Shown: positions 10,347 through 19,406 of the stretch, one piece after another
Numbering within the stretch: position 1 is the first letter of the stretch
Layout of the letters: each line of letters begins with the position of its first letter
NCBI RefSeq assembly: GCF_000705555.1
Contig: NZ_JMQN01000040.1
Location: forward strand, 310,001-374,000
Reading direction: 5' to 3'
Source: Marinobacterium lacunae
GTDB taxonomy: Bacteria; Pseudomonadota; Gammaproteobacteria; Pseudomonadales; Balneatricaceae
Length of the DNA stretch: 64,000 nucleotides
Made by a program: the position numbers and the translations under genes
The notes under the pieces: generated by a model
Databases searched by the model: none
What the model saw: only the letters and a program-made list of their open reading frames with translations
Told to the model about the DNA's origin: nothing

Positions 10347-11798
10347 ATGTTTGACAAGACACTGGCCGAGCTGGCTGAAGGTCTGCGCAAGGGGGAATTC
10401 AGCAGCGTCGAGCTGACCCAAGCGTACCTGGAGCGGATCAAGAACGAAGATAACCGCTACAACAGTTTCATTACCGTTACCGAAGAGCAGGCACTGGAGC
10501 AGGCCAGAGCGGCCGATGCAGCCATCGCCGCTGGAACTGCAGGCGCTTTCACCGGCCTGCCGATTGCACACAAGGACCTGTTCTGCACCCAGGGCGTTCG
10601 CACAAGCTGCGGCTCAAAGATGCTGGACAACTTCGCCTCCCCCTACGACGCCACCGTTGTCGCCAAATTCAAGCAGGCCGGCGCGGTCATGCTGGGCAAA
10701 ACCAACATGGATGAGTTCGCCATGGGCTCCTCCAACGAATCCAGCTTCTACGGGGCCGCGCGCAACCCGTGGAACACCGATTGCGTACCCGGCGGCTCAT
10801 CCGGTGGTTCTGGCGCTGCGGTAGCCGCCCGCCTGACACCAGCCGCAACCGGCTCGGATACTGGCGGCTCGATTCGTCAGCCGGCCGCACTGTGCGGCAT
10901 CACCGGTCTGAAACCCACCTATGGCCGCGTATCCCGCTACGGCATGATCGCCTACGCCTCATCCCTCGATCAGGGCGGGCCGATGGCCCATACCGCGGAA
11001 GATTGCGCGATAATGCTGAACGTGATGGCCGGTTTTGATCCGATGGATTCAACCTGCCTCAATCGCGAGGTGCCGGATTACACCGCAACGCTGAACGAAT
11101 CCCTCGCCGGGCTGAAGATCGGCCTGCCCAAGGAGTACTTCAGCGAAGCGCTGGACCCGCAGATCGCCGAGCGCGTCAAAGCCGCCGTTGCCGAATTTGA
11201 AAAGCTTGGCGCCACGGTAAAAGAGGTGAGCCTGCCAAGAACCGAGCTGTCGATTCCGGCTTACTACATCATCGCGCCGGCCGAAGCCTCTTCCAACCTG
11301 TCGCGTTTCGACGGCGTTCGCTATGGCTACCGTTGCGAGAATCCGCAGGATCTTGAGGACATGTACAAGCGCACTCGGGGCGAAGGCTTCGGTGCCGAGG
11401 TAAAACGCCGCATCATGGTGGGCACCTACGCGTTGTGCGCCGGTTACTATGACGCGTACTACAACAAAGCACAGCAGATCCGCCGCCTGATCCAGCAGGA
11501 TTTCATCCGCGTTCTGGAAGAGGTCGACGTCATCATGGGCCCAACCACGCCGCACCCGGCTTTCCGCATCGGTGAAAAGAATAACGATCCGGTTAGCATG
11601 TATATGGAAGACATCTTCACCCTGTCGCTGAACCTGGCAGGATTGCCGGGTATGTCCGTACCCTGCGGTCAGGTTAACGGTCTTCCGGTCGGCTTGCAGA
11701 TCATCGGCAACTATTTTGCCGAGGCGAAGCTGTTGAACGTTGCGCATCAGTTCCAGCAGGCGACTGACTGGCACAAACAGGCACCGGCCGGAATCTGA
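10347..11798 (+). CDS. gatA: Asp-tRNA(Asn)/Glu-tRNA(Gln) amidotransferase subunit A
   Basis: A 483-residue amidase-signature enzyme that releases ammonia from glutamine for amidation of mischarged Glu-tRNA(Gln) or Asp-tRNA(Asn). The Ser-cisSer-Lys triad can be read as K76 (PIAHKDLF), S151 (in PGGSSGGSG) and S175 (in [12 protein letters not shown]). Length is normal. It lies between gatC and gatB, and the three subunits act as one cytosolic complex. The presence of GatCAB suggests an indirect route for Gln-tRNA and/or Asn-tRNA in this organism. Confidence 0.98.
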   Translation: MFDKTLAELAEGLRKGEFSSVELTQAYLERIKNEDNRYNSFITVTEEQALEQARAADAAIAAGTAGAFTGLPIAHKDLFCTQGVRTSCGSKMLDNFASPYDATVVAKFKQAGAVMLGKTNMDEFAMGSSNESSFYGAARNPWNTDCVPGGSSGGSGAAVAARLTPAATGSDTGGSIRQPAALCGITGLKPTYGRVSRYGMIAYASSLDQGGPMAHTAEDCAIMLNVMAGFDPMDSTCLNREVPDYTATLNESLAGLKIGLPKEYFSEALDPQIAERVKAAVAEFEKLGATVKEVSLPRTELSIPAYYIIAPAEASSNLSRFDGVRYGYRCENPQDLEDMYKRTRGEGFGAEVKRRIMVGTYALCAGYYDAYYNKAQQIRRLIQQDFIRVLEEVDVIMGPTTPHPAFRIGEKNNDPVSMYMEDIFTLSLNLAGLPGMSVPCGQVNGLPVGLQIIGNYFAEAKLLNVAHQFQQATDWHKQAPAGI

Positions 11799-11811
11799 GA
11801 GGTTTAGAACG

Positions 11812-13266
11812 ATGGAATGGGAAGTTGTTATCGGGCTGGAGATTCACGTCCAGCTCTCCACTACGACCAAGATTTTCTCCGGTGCCAGCACTGCATTCGG
11901 TGCCGAGCCGAATACTCAGGCTTGTGCAGTCGACCTTGCCCTGCCCGGCACCTTGCCGGTGTTCAACGAGAACGCCTTGCGCATGGCGGTCATGTTCGGC
12001 CTCGCAGTGAATGCCGAGATTGGCAAGCGCTCGGTATTCGAGCGCAAGAACTACTTCTACCCCGACCTGCCCAAGGGTTACCAGACCACACAGCTAGCCG
12101 AACCGATTGTGGGTGCAGGCTATGTGGATATCGAAACCGACGATGGTGTAAAACGTCGTGTACGGCTGCATCACGCCCATCTTGAAGAGGATGCCGGCAA
12201 GTCACTACATGAAGACTTCCACGGCATGTCCGGCATTGACCTGAACCGCGCCGGCACGCCACTGGTTGAGATCGTATCCGAACCGGACATGCGCTCCTCC
12301 AAGGAAGCAGCCGCCTACGCACGCAAGATCCACGCAATCGTTACAACGCTGGGCATCTGCGACGGCAACATGGCCGAAGGCTCCATGCGCTGCGACTGTA
12401 ACGTATCCATACGTCCCAAGGGACAGGAAACGCTTGGCACCCGCACAGAGCTTAAGAACATCAACTCCTTCCGCTTTATCGAACGCGCCATCGATACCGA
12501 AGTGGCACGCCAGATCGATCTGATCGAAGATGGCGGCAAAGTGGTGCAGGAGACCCGACTGTACGATCCGGACAAGAACGAAACCCGCAGCATGCGTTCG
12601 AAAGAGGATGCCAACGACTACCGTTACTTCCCCTGCCCCGACCTGCTGCCGGTGGTGATCGATGACAGCTACATCGACGCTATTCGTGCAACACTGCCCG
12701 AACTGCCGGATGCACGTCGCGCACGCTTTATCGAAGAGTTCGGGCTCTCGGAGTATGATGCAGGCGTTCTCTCCAGCTATCGCGCTCAGGCCGATTACTA
12801 CGAGCAAGCGGTCAAAGCCTGCGGCGATGCGAAACTCGCCGCCAACTGGGTCATGGGCGAGTTGGCCAAATACCTGAACCAGAGCGACACCGATATCAAA
12901 GACAGCCCGATCTCGGCTGAGCAGCTTGGCGGACTGCTGGTGCGTATCAAGGACAACACCATCTCCGGCAATATCGCCAAGAAGGTGTTCGAGCTGATGT
13001 GGAGCAAGGGCGGCAGTGCCGACGACATCATTGAGACTGAAGGGCTCAAGCAGGTGACCGACACCGGCGCTATCGAGAAGATCGTCGACGAGGTCATCGC
13101 CAACGCCGACAAGCAGGTCGAGCAGTACAAGGCGGCCGAACCCGAAAAACGCGGCAAGATGCTTGGCTTCTTCATGGGGCAGGTGATGAAAGCCACCGGC
13201 GGCAAGGCCAACCCCGGTGCGGTCACCGGAATTCTGAAGCAGAAACTGGACGCACTCTGCAACTAA
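11812..13266 (+). CDS. gatB: Asp-tRNA(Asn)/Glu-tRNA(Gln) amidotransferase subunit B
   Basis: A 484-residue GatB, the kinase/transamidase subunit that activates the tRNA-bound carboxylate with ATP. The start ATG at 11812 opens [15 protein letters not shown], the standard N-terminus; a longer frame upstream overlaps gatA and is rejected. The PET112 signature [16 protein letters not shown] and the C-terminal YqeY-like tail ([16 protein letters not shown]) are present. It is the last gene of gatCAB, 13 bases after gatA, and is followed by a 28-base perfect palindrome. Confidence 0.98.
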   Translation: MEWEVVIGLEIHVQLSTTTKIFSGASTAFGAEPNTQACAVDLALPGTLPVFNENALRMAVMFGLAVNAEIGKRSVFERKNYFYPDLPKGYQTTQLAEPIVGAGYVDIETDDGVKRRVRLHHAHLEEDAGKSLHEDFHGMSGIDLNRAGTPLVEIVSEPDMRSSKEAAAYARKIHAIVTTLGICDGNMAEGSMRCDCNVSIRPKGQETLGTRTELKNINSFRFIERAIDTEVARQIDLIEDGGKVVQETRLYDPDKNETRSMRSKEDANDYRYFPCPDLLPVVIDDSYIDAIRATLPELPDARRARFIEEFGLSEYDAGVLSSYRAQADYYEQAVKACGDAKLAANWVMGELAKYLNQSDTDIKDSPISAEQLGGLLVRIKDNTISGNIAKKVFELMWSKGGSADDIIETEGLKQVTDTGAIEKIVDEVIANADKQVEQYKAAEPEKRGKMLGFFMGQVMKATGGKANPGAVTGILKQKLDALCN

Positions 13267-13274
13267 GCTGTATC

Positions 13275-13302
13275 GATCGGACAGGCTTAAGCCTGTCCGA
13301 TC
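13275..13302. terminator. Perfect 28-base palindrome after gatB, possible transcript end
   Basis: The arms GATCGGACAGGCTT and AAGCCTGTCCGATC are exact complements with no loop bases in the sequence. It starts 8 bases after the gatB stop. No T-tract follows, so it is not a canonical intrinsic terminator; it may be a 3' mRNA-stabilising hairpin or part of a Rho-dependent end. Confidence 0.45.
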
Positions 13303-13513
13303 TCCTCCCCTCTGTTCACATCCGCACAAACACCCGACACCCTAACGTCGCCCAGCGGCTTTATCATGTTGATTTAAAGGCGCTTTTAGTCACTGACTGA
13401 TGGCACAGTGCTTGCTCTACTCTCGAATGTGCGCCCTTATTGGCACAGCCTCCCCTACTCTGGACCGCTATCGCACCGCAACAACCAAAAATTAACGAAA
13501 GATGTTGCAAAAA

Positions 13514-13538
13514 GGTAATGCGAAACATTATCATTACC
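13514..13538 (+). promoter_or_regulatory. Fur-box-like operator over the bfd promoter
   Basis: GGTAATG and CATTACC form a perfect 7-base inverted repeat, and 13520-13538 matches 13 of 19 positions of the classical Fur consensus. A promoter TTGCAA (13505-13510), 18-base spacer, TATCAT (13529-13534) has its -10 inside this box, so iron-loaded Fur would block transcription of bfd. The interpretation is inference from motif match and gene function. The rest of the gap 13303-13504 shows nothing I recognise. Confidence 0.55.
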
Positions 13539-13574
13539 AACAGTATTTAATTACCCATCCAAACGGAGGGAGTC

Positions 13575-13769
13575 ATGTACGTATGCATCTGTAACAACAT
13601 CACCGAACGCCAGATTCAACAAGCGATCGACGAAGGTGCCCGTAACGTACGCGATCTTAACCGTGCGCTTTGCGTTGGCAGCGAGTGTGGCAAGTGCACC
13701 TGCACCGCCCGACAGATTCTCAAACGCGAGCTCACCTCCCAAGCCGAAGCTTTGGCTATTCCCGCTTAA
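13575..13769 (+). CDS. bfd: Bacterioferritin-associated ferredoxin Bfd
   Basis: A 64-residue [2Fe-2S] ferredoxin. Four cysteines are arranged as Cys4, Cys6 near the start (MYVCICNNIT) and CGKCTC downstream, with the BFD fold signature of C-x-C and C-x2-C. Bfd docks on bacterioferritin and passes electrons through the heme so that stored Fe3+ is reduced and released. The start at 13575 follows a good GGAGGG. The gene lies just before two bacterioferritin genes, and its promoter has a Fur-like box, which fits induction under iron starvation. Confidence 0.95.
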   Translation: MYVCICNNITERQIQQAIDEGARNVRDLNRALCVGSECGKCTCTARQILKRELTSQAEALAIPA

Positions 13770-13801
13770 TCCCCCTACCCGCTCCAATCGCCACAGGGCG
13801 A

Positions 13802-13829
13802 CCGACAGTCTCATCTTTTGCGCTATACT
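13802..13829 (+). promoter_or_regulatory. Putative promoter for the bacterioferritin pair
   Basis: CCGACA, a 16-base spacer and TATACT lie about 70 bases upstream of bfr. Matches are 4 of 6 and 5 of 6. A separate promoter would allow the storage genes to be expressed when bfd is Fur-repressed. Confidence 0.4.
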
Positions 13830-13895
13830 CACAGGCTGAGGCTGCCCCGCCCAGTCTCATGGAACCTATGCGCCACGACAATTTAGGAGCTACCA

Positions 13896-14369
13896 ATGCA
13901 AGGCGATAAGTCACTTGTGCGCCGCCTCAACAAGGTGTTGACCTACGAACTGACCTCCATCAACCAGTTTTTTCTGCACGCCAGAATGTTCAAGAACTGG
14001 GGCCTGGAGGGACTGAATCACAAGGCTTACAAGAAATCGATTCTCGACATGAAGCAGGCGGATGAGCTGATCGAGCGCATCCTTTTCCTGGAGGGCCTTC
14101 CGAATCTTCAGCAGCTGGAGCGCTTGCGTATTGGGGAGCATACCGCCGAGATGCTGCAATGCGACCTGGACTTCGAGATGGACCAGATCGCGCTGTTGCG
14201 GGAAGTTATCGCCGAGTGCGAAGCGGCCGGCGACTATGTCAGCCGGCATCTGCTGGTCGAAATCCTCGAAAGCGAAGAGGAGCACGTTGACTGGATTGAA
14301 GCACAGCAATACCTGATCAACGAAACAGGAATCGAGAACTATCTGCAGTCGGCGATTGAAAAGGAGTAA
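13896..14369 (+). CDS. bfr: Bacterioferritin subunit, heme-binding type with altered ferroxidase site
   Basis: A 157-residue four-helix bacterioferritin subunit of the 24-mer iron-storage cage. Compared with E. coli Bfr, E18, E94, E127 and H130 of the di-iron site are kept, and M52, the inter-subunit heme ligand, is kept (LDMKQAD). The bridging E51 is Asp and the ligand H54 is Gln, so the ferroxidase centre should be poor or dead. It precedes by 4 bases a second subunit gene with the opposite pattern. The two probably co-assemble, as known for mixed-subunit bacterioferritins of Neisseria and pseudomonads. Confidence 0.95.
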   Translation: MQGDKSLVRRLNKVLTYELTSINQFFLHARMFKNWGLEGLNHKAYKKSILDMKQADELIERILFLEGLPNLQQLERLRIGEHTAEMLQCDLDFEMDQIALLREVIAECEAAGDYVSRHLLVEILESEEEHVDWIEAQQYLINETGIENYLQSAIEKE

Positions 14370-14373
14370 GGCA

Positions 14374-14841
14374 ATGCAGGGTAAACAACGCGTCATCGAT
14401 GCACTGAACAAGCTGCTGGCCGGCGAACTGGCCGCAATGGATCAGTATTTTGTCCACTCCGAGATGTACGACGACTGGGGGTTGAGCAAGCTTTATGAGC
14501 GCATCTCTCACGAGTTCGACGACGAGAAAGGACACGCCAAGGCGATTATCTCCCGCATCCTGTTTCTGGAAGGCACTCCCGACCTGGTTACCCGGGACAC
14601 GATTCATGTGGGCAAGGACGTACCGGAGATGCTGCGCAACGACCTCAACACCGAATACTCCGTTGCACAGAACCTGAAAGACGTCATCAAACTATGCGAG
14701 GACGAGCAGGACTATCAAACCCGCGAAATGCTCCGCCAGCAACTCGAAGATACTGAAGAAGACCACGCGTACTGGCTGGAAAAGCAGCTCGGCCTGATCG
14801 ACAAGATCGGACTGAAAAACTACCTGCAGTCGCAGATGTAA
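14374..14841 (+). CDS. Bacterioferritin/FtnA-type subunit with ferroxidase site but no heme ligand
   Basis: A 155-residue ferritin-like subunit closest in wording to Pseudomonas FtnA (former BfrA). E18, E51, H54 (FDDEKGHAK), E94 and a late EExxH-type pair (TEEDHAYW) give an intact di-iron ferroxidase centre. The heme-ligand position 52 is Lys, so heme binding is not expected. The start ATG at 14374 follows AAGGAG overlapping the end of the previous gene; an in-frame ATG at 14356 lies inside that gene and is less likely. Together with the previous subunit it would form a heteropolymer in which one subunit oxidises iron and the other wires electrons from Bfd through heme. Confidence 0.93.
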   Translation: MQGKQRVIDALNKLLAGELAAMDQYFVHSEMYDDWGLSKLYERISHEFDDEKGHAKAIISRILFLEGTPDLVTRDTIHVGKDVPEMLRNDLNTEYSVAQNLKDVIKLCEDEQDYQTREMLRQQLEDTEEDHAYWLEKQLGLIDKIGLKNYLQSQM

Positions 14842-14865
14842 GCCCGCACCGGCAAGCTCACATCG

Positions 14866-14897
14866 AAAAGGCAGCGCCCGAGGGGCTGCCTTTTCAG
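14866..14897 (+). terminator. Intrinsic terminator after the bacterioferritin pair
   Basis: AAAAGGCAGC pairs with GCTGCCTTTT around a short GC-rich centre, ending in TTTT at about 14891-14894. It lies 25 bases after the second bacterioferritin stop. Confidence 0.75.
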
Positions 14898-14991
14898 TTT
14901 CTGACCGCAATACGCCCGCGGGGTACTGTACATCCACCTACCCCGCTCCTGCGCATCCCTGCGTCCACGGAGTACCGTACATCCTGCACAT

Positions 14992-15015
14992 AAAAAAACC
15001 CCGCCGAAGCGGGGT
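14992..15015 (-). terminator. Strong intrinsic terminator on the minus strand
   Basis: ACCCCGC, loop TTCG, GCGGGGT read on the minus strand, followed by a run of seven T. The UUCG-like tetraloop makes the stem very stable. On the plus strand there is no T-run, so it does not serve the bacterioferritin genes, which have their own terminator upstream. Confidence 0.85.
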
Positions 15016-15113
15016 AAAACTGTGTGTGATAAAGCCGATGTCCGTTCACATACCGAGAACAGAACAATCCAGTCTCGGGGAGAGACTGCATGAGCAAGAT
15101 CCAGTATAGTGAT
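14992..15113 (-). ncRNA. Candidate small RNA (about 120 nt) divergent from the NhaR-type regulator
   Basis: On the minus strand a promoter-like TTGCGT (15149-15144), 18-base spacer, TATAGT (15125-15120) is followed by a 7-bp hairpin CAGTCTC/GAGACTG (15070-15088) and then a textbook terminator at 14992-15015. No protein gene lies between promoter and terminator: the only open frame runs through the terminator and has no ribosome-binding site. This is the pattern of a free-standing regulatory RNA. No known family is recognised. A short leader transcript or antisense RNA for the regulator are alternatives. Confidence 0.4.
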
Positions 15114-15152
15114 TTGAAGACTATATAAAACTCGAATTTAATAACGCAAAGC

Positions 15153-15167
15153 TTCGATTTTATCGAA
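15153..15167. promoter_or_regulatory. Inverted repeat over the start codon of the NhaR-type gene
   Basis: TTCGAT-TTT-ATCGAA is a perfect 6-base inverted repeat ending on the A of the ATG at 15167. No Shine-Dalgarno sequence is visible before that ATG. The repeat could be an autoregulatory LysR-type site; this is inference. Confidence 0.35.
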
Positions 15168-16075
15168 TGAAAATTCACAACCTAAACTTCCGCCACCTGC
15201 GTTACTTCATGGTCGTTGCACAGGAAGGCAGCATTGCCCGCGCCAGCGACCGCCTGAATCTGACACCGCAGACCATCTCCGGCCAGCTGAAAACACTGGA
15301 GGAGATGCTGGAGATCGAGCTGTTCGAACGTCGAGGCCGCCGCCTGGAACTCACAGACGCGGGCCGACAGGCACTGGAATACGCCGAGGAGATTTTCAGT
15401 CTCGGTGAAGCGATGCAGCTGCAATTGCATCACGCCGATACCGCACGTCTGACCTGCGCTGTGGGCATCGCCGATGTGGTGCCAAAGAGCATCGCCTACC
15501 GCCTGCTGGCTCCGGCATTAGAACTTGACGAGCCATTGCGGCTGGAGTGCCGCGAAGGCTCGATGGAATCATTGCTGGGGGAGCTGATCTCCAACCGTGT
15601 TGACCTGATACTGGCCGACCGTCCCATCGACGCGGGCACCCATGTGCGGGCGTACAATCATCTGCTCGGTGAAACAGGCATCAGCATGTTCGCCAGCCCC
15701 GCGCTGGCGGCCCGCTATCGCAATCGTTTCCCCGAGGGGCTCGATGGGGCGCCTTTACTGCTGCCAACAGACGACACCGTGGCCGGTGCCAACATCATGA
15801 AGTGGCTTCGCGCCCGCCAGATATCTCCACTGATCCAGGTTGAATGTGTGGACAGCGCCCTGATCGATACGTTTGGCCAGGCCGGTATCGGCCTGTTCTG
15901 CGGCCCTTCCGTGCTTGAGGAAGAGCTGCAACGTCAGCACGGCGTCGAGCTGATCGGTCGATTGGAGGGGATCAGAGAGCGCTATTATGCGATTTCGCTG
16001 GAGCGGCAGATCCGCCACCCCGGCGTTCAGGCCATCACGCATCGCGCGCGTGAACTACTGGGTGTTGAGCGGTAA
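15167..16075 (+). CDS. nhaR: LysR-family transcriptional activator, NhaR type
   Basis: A 302-residue LysR regulator. The N-terminal winged HTH carries LRYFMVVAQEGSIARASDRL and LTPQTISGQLKTLEE. The effector domain contains VGIADVVPKSIAYRLL, the stretch that separates NhaR from other LysR proteins. E. coli NhaR responds to Na+ and activates nhaA and osmC. No sodium antiporter gene is in this window, so the target is unknown. There is no clear ribosome-binding site before the ATG, and the leader contains an inverted repeat. The last 21 bases overlap the 3' end of gph on the other strand. Confidence 0.85.
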   Translation: MKIHNLNFRHLRYFMVVAQEGSIARASDRLNLTPQTISGQLKTLEEMLEIELFERRGRRLELTDAGRQALEYAEEIFSLGEAMQLQLHHADTARLTCAVGIADVVPKSIAYRLLAPALELDEPLRLECREGSMESLLGELISNRVDLILADRPIDAGTHVRAYNHLLGETGISMFASPALAARYRNRFPEGLDGAPLLLPTDDTVAGANIMKWLRARQISPLIQVECVDSALIDTFGQAGIGLFCGPSVLEEELQRQHGVELIGRLEGIRERYYAISLERQIRHPGVQAITHRARELLGVER

Positions 16076-16741
16076 CAACTCTCGCAGTGAGTCGACGACA
16101 CGATCAGCCCCGGCGTCTTGAATCGCCTCGCCGTGGTTGTAGCCATAGCTGACACATACAACCGGGCAACCCGCCGCACGAGCCGCTTCGACATCGACTT
16201 TGGAGTCACCGATCATCAGCGCCCGATCGGGCTCTACACCCAAGGCGCTGCATGCATGAAGCAAGGGCGCGGGATGCGGCTTCCTCTGATCTAGCGAATC
16301 ACCCGCCACAACAACGGGGAAATAACGTGCTAACTGGAGCTGATCCAGCAATTCGGTCGTGAAGCTGCCAGGCTTATTGGTTACAACGGCCATCGGAACC
16401 CCTTGAGCCTGATAATGCTCCAGCAGTGCCTCAACACCGGGATAGATGTGGCTGTTGCGACCGTTGGCCTGGGCATAGGCCGCGAGAAAGAGCTCCCGCG
16501 CAATCGGAAACAACTCACCACCGAGCGGATCGGAATCGACCTCAAAACCACCAGCCAGTGCGCGCCGCACCAGCATGTCGGCACCGTTGCCAACCCAGCG
16601 ACGCACCTTATCTTCCCCTGCAGGTGCTCGACCTATCCCCTCCAGCATCAAATCGACCGCGCGTGCCAGATCCGGTACGCTGTCGACCAGCGTGCCATCA
16701 AGGTCAAACATCACCAGCGCAGGCTGAGTACCACAGATCAC
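16055..16741 (-). CDS. gph: Phosphoglycolate phosphatase
   Basis: A 228-residue HAD-superfamily phosphatase that dephosphorylates 2-phosphoglycolate, a product of DNA 3'-end repair. Motif I is [11 protein letters not shown] with the nucleophile and acid aspartates, motif II is VVTNKPG, motif III is the Lys in QRKPHP, and motif IV is [14 protein letters not shown]. Length fits Gph. Its ATG overlaps the rpe stop by 4 bases (ATGA), the common rpe-gph pair. The 3' end overlaps the converging nhaR-type gene by 21 bases. Confidence 0.95.
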   Translation of the reverse strand: MICGTQPALVMFDLDGTLVDSVPDLARAVDLMLEGIGRAPAGEDKVRRWVGNGADMLVRRALAGGFEVDSDPLGGELFPIARELFLAAYAQANGRNSHIYPGVEALLEHYQAQGVPMAVVTNKPGSFTTELLDQLQLARYFPVVVAGDSLDQRKPHPAPLLHACSALGVEPDRALMIGDSKVDVEAARAAGCPVVCVSYGYNHGEAIQDAGADRVVDSLRELLPLNTQ

Positions 16742-17412
16742 CGCTCCACCTTGGCAAGCTCTGCGCGCATCTTATCGATCGTGGCGCGGTAGTCGTCGGT
16801 GTTGAATATTGCCGAGCCGGCGACAAAGGTATCAGCTCCGGCTTGCGCAATCTCGCGAATATTTCCGATACCCACTCCGCCATCGACTTCAAGGCGTACC
16901 GCATAACCGCTTTCATCGATGCGCTGGCGTACCTGCTTCAACTTATCGAGTGTAGCAGGGATAAACTTCTGACCACCGAAGCCCGGGTTTACCGACATCA
17001 GCAAGATCATGTCCAGTTTATCCATCACGTAATCGAGGTAGTGCAGCGGTGTAGCGGGATTGAACACCAGACCCGCCTTGCAGCCACCGTCACGGATCAT
17101 CTGTAACGAGCGATCGATATGTTCTGACGCTTCTGGATGGAAGGTGATGAATGTCGCGCCCGCGTCGATAAAATCGCCAATCATGCGATCCACCGGCTTC
17201 ACCATCAGATGCACATCAATGGGGGCCTTGATGCCGTAGTTACGCAGCGCCTTGCACACCATCGGACCAATGGTCAGATTGGGGACATAGTGGTTATCCA
17301 TAACATCGAAGTGAACAATATCGGCACCGGCTGCTAATACAGCGTCGACCTCTTCACCCAAGCGGGCGAAATCGGCTGAGAGGATGGAGGGAGCTATCTT
17401 GTAGTCGGTCAT
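16738..17412 (-). CDS. rpe: Ribulose-phosphate 3-epimerase
   Basis: A 224-residue TIM-barrel enzyme of the pentose phosphate pathway that interconverts ribulose 5-phosphate and xylulose 5-phosphate. Hallmarks are [29 protein letters not shown] (catalytic Asp and metal His), HLMV and [12 protein letters not shown]. It is translationally coupled to gph by an ATGA overlap. Length is standard. Confidence 0.97.
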   Translation of the reverse strand: MTDYKIAPSILSADFARLGEEVDAVLAAGADIVHFDVMDNHYVPNLTIGPMVCKALRNYGIKAPIDVHLMVKPVDRMIGDFIDAGATFITFHPEASEHIDRSLQMIRDGGCKAGLVFNPATPLHYLDYVMDKLDMILLMSVNPGFGGQKFIPATLDKLKQVRQRIDESGYAVRLEVDGGVGIGNIREIAQAGADTFVAGSAIFNTDDYRATIDKMRAELAKVER

Positions 17413-17541
17413 CGCACAAAATACCGCAAGGGTTGAGAATCGAAGACGCCATTGTACAAAAGCATGCCGACAGATTCAGCCTCGGCGAGGTGCTCGATAC
17501 AAACTCTTGCCGCAAAGCCCCGTGACACCGATAATCCGTGC

Positions 17542-18576
17542 ATGAGCTACTTACCCTTACCGACTGCACTGCTTCTCATACTGCTCTCATCGCTGACAGG
17601 CCAGGCTCTGGCAGCAGACGAGACCGGCGATAGCCCGGCGTCCGCTGCCTCCGGCTCACTGTACAACGTGGAGCGAAGCGAAGCGGGTAACACCCCTCTC
17701 GACGAACAGCTCGGTGAGCAACTTCGAAGCGATACCAGTGTATTAACCATGGAGGTCGGCGATCAGCGATTCCACGCGTTGCGCCAGGAAGCCGATACCG
17801 CCGCAACAGCGGGGTGGGTATTGCTGCTGCCGGACCCCGGCATGGGCCCTGCTTGGCCCCAGCAGGTGGAGGCACTGCTGTTCAATCTTGCACAGCACGG
17901 CTGGCTGACACTAGCCCTTGAGCCACCACGCATCTCGGCGCCGTCCATTCCGGAGCGCACCCTTCCGGTGATGAAAAGCTTCAGCGCCGCCTCTGCAGCT
18001 GCCCCCAGCGATAGCGAAACACCAGAAACCAGCACTGAAGAGCAAAGCCCTGAGCCGAGCTTTGGCGAGCGTTTCAACGAACGGGTCGCACTAGCATTGG
18101 AGCAACTTCCGAATGAAGAGGACAAACCGAGAATCTTTCTGGCGTTTGGCCGCTCTGCAGGATGGAGTGCGTCTTTTATTGCCGAACACCCAGAGCTTGG
18201 TGCCAGCCTTATTATCCTTGACGCGATTCCGGACACACAGACCGACGCACCAACGTTGGAAGAACAATGGGGCAAGCTGACCTCAACGCGCGTACTTGAT
18301 CTCTACCATACTCCCCTGCCGGGCTATCCACAGGCGGCCTCCGATGCCCAAGTGCGAAAAGCCCAATCACAGAGGGCAAAGATGGAATACTACCGCCAGT
18401 CAAGAATAGCGCCCCCCTTCAGCGGCTGGCAGAAAGAGATGCCCTGGCTGAGCCAAACCATTAGAGGGCTGATCAAGAGCCAGATTGTCAAGCCGATGGA
18501 AGAACAGCGCCGAAAAGAGCGGTATGCAGTGCCCGACAGCCCTAAACAGGTAAAGCCGGGAATGCCTGCCAACTGA
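17542..18576 (+). CDS. DUF3530 family secreted protein with alpha/beta-hydrolase-like fold
   Basis: A 344-residue protein with a clear signal peptide (MSYLPLPTALLLILLSSLTG, cleavage near QALAAD). The start at 17542 is chosen because it opens this signal; the upstream frame has no ribosome-binding site. The body contains LLLPDPGMGPAWP, a long Ser/Glu/Pro-rich insert at about residues 150-175, and FLAFGRSAGWSASFIA, which resembles the nucleophile elbow of alpha/beta hydrolases (G-R-S-A-G). DUF3530 proteins are periplasmic and of unknown function. The stop abuts the stop of djlA on the other strand with no gap. Confidence 0.8.
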   Translation: MSYLPLPTALLLILLSSLTGQALAADETGDSPASAASGSLYNVERSEAGNTPLDEQLGEQLRSDTSVLTMEVGDQRFHALRQEADTAATAGWVLLLPDPGMGPAWPQQVEALLFNLAQHGWLTLALEPPRISAPSIPERTLPVMKSFSAASAAAPSDSETPETSTEEQSPEPSFGERFNERVALALEQLPNEEDKPRIFLAFGRSAGWSASFIAEHPELGASLIILDAIPDTQTDAPTLEEQWGKLTSTRVLDLYHTPLPGYPQAASDAQVRKAQSQRAKMEYYRQSRIAPPFSGWQKEMPWLSQTIRGLIKSQIVKPMEEQRRKERYAVPDSPKQVKPGMPAN

Positions 18577-19404
18577 TCAGCGCATGCCCCTGGATTTTCG
18601 AATCAGGTCGTAAGCGGCCTGAATCTCTTGGGTCTGCTCCTTGGCCAATTGAATCATCTCCTCCGGCAGGCCCTTGGAAACCAGCTTGTCCGGATGGTGC
18701 TGACTCATCAGTTTACGCCAGGCCTTTTTGACCTCCGCATCAGTTGCGCTCGACTCCACCCCAAGCACACCGTAGGCCTGCTCAAGTGACGCGCCGGAAA
18801 ACTGCTCAGGATTCTGATGCGCGCGGTAAGATTGCTCTCTGAATGCCTGCTCGGCACGAATGCGACTCAACAAAGCCTGAGCTTCTTGAGGCGTAAACTG
18901 CAGCAGGCGGCAAATTTCGGACAACAGCACCTGTTCGGATGCACTCACCTCACCATCAGCCATGGCCGCCTGAAGCTGAATCTCGACAAACATCAGCTTA
19001 ACGGCACTGCGGTGGCGCAATAACGCGCCCAGTGGTAACAGGACACTGGCGATATCAAACTCGGCGCGCTTGCCCTCAGAGAAGCACTCGATCGCTTCGC
19101 GTCTTTTCTCCTCGGAGAGGTTCATACGCGCCATTACCTCACGCGCAAAACTGATCTCTGTCTCAGACACCCGGCCATCGGCCTTTGCCACCTTCCCCAT
19201 GACCGTGAAGGTTGCGCGGAAAAATAGCTGCTGAGGGTTATATTGAGACACCCCTTTTCGCAACGCCCTGTCGAGCCAGAATCCCAGTGCGCCCCCCATC
19301 AGCAGACCGAAAAAACCGCCGCTGAATAATCCGATAAGCGCGCCTATCGCAAGCCCTGTGCGATGACGGTAAAGCAGCTGTCCGAATGATTCGGCTCCTG
19401 CCAT
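18577..19404 (-). CDS. djlA: DnaJ-like membrane co-chaperone DjlA
   Basis: A 275-residue protein with an N-terminal glycine-rich transmembrane segment (IGALIGLFSGGFFGLLMGGA, dimerising type), a central TerB-like acidic domain (about residues 55-160) and a C-terminal J domain with the HPD motif in SQHHPDKLVSKG. It would stimulate DnaK ATPase at the inner-membrane face and influence envelope stress signalling. The start is the ATG at 19404, two bases after the murU stop; the longer frame would overlap murU. It is the third gene of amgK-murU-djlA. Confidence 0.94.
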   Translation of the reverse strand: MAGAESFGQLLYRHRTGLAIGALIGLFSGGFFGLLMGGALGFWLDRALRKGVSQYNPQQLFFRATFTVMGKVAKADGRVSETEISFAREVMARMNLSEEKRREAIECFSEGKRAEFDIASVLLPLGALLRHRSAVKLMFVEIQLQAAMADGEVSASEQVLLSEICRLLQFTPQEAQALLSRIRAEQAFREQSYRAHQNPEQFSGASLEQAYGVLGVESSATDAEVKKAWRKLMSQHHPDKLVSKGLPEEMIQLAKEQTQEIQAAYDLIRKSRGMR

Positions 19405-19406
19405 AA

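Noticed and set aside
12205-13329. 374-codon minus-strand frame
   Set aside because: Antisense to gatB; codon shadow only.
14894-15178. 94-codon minus-strand frame across the candidate small RNA
   Set aside because: It runs straight through a strong terminator and past it, has no ribosome-binding site and no family signal, so the RNA reading is preferred.
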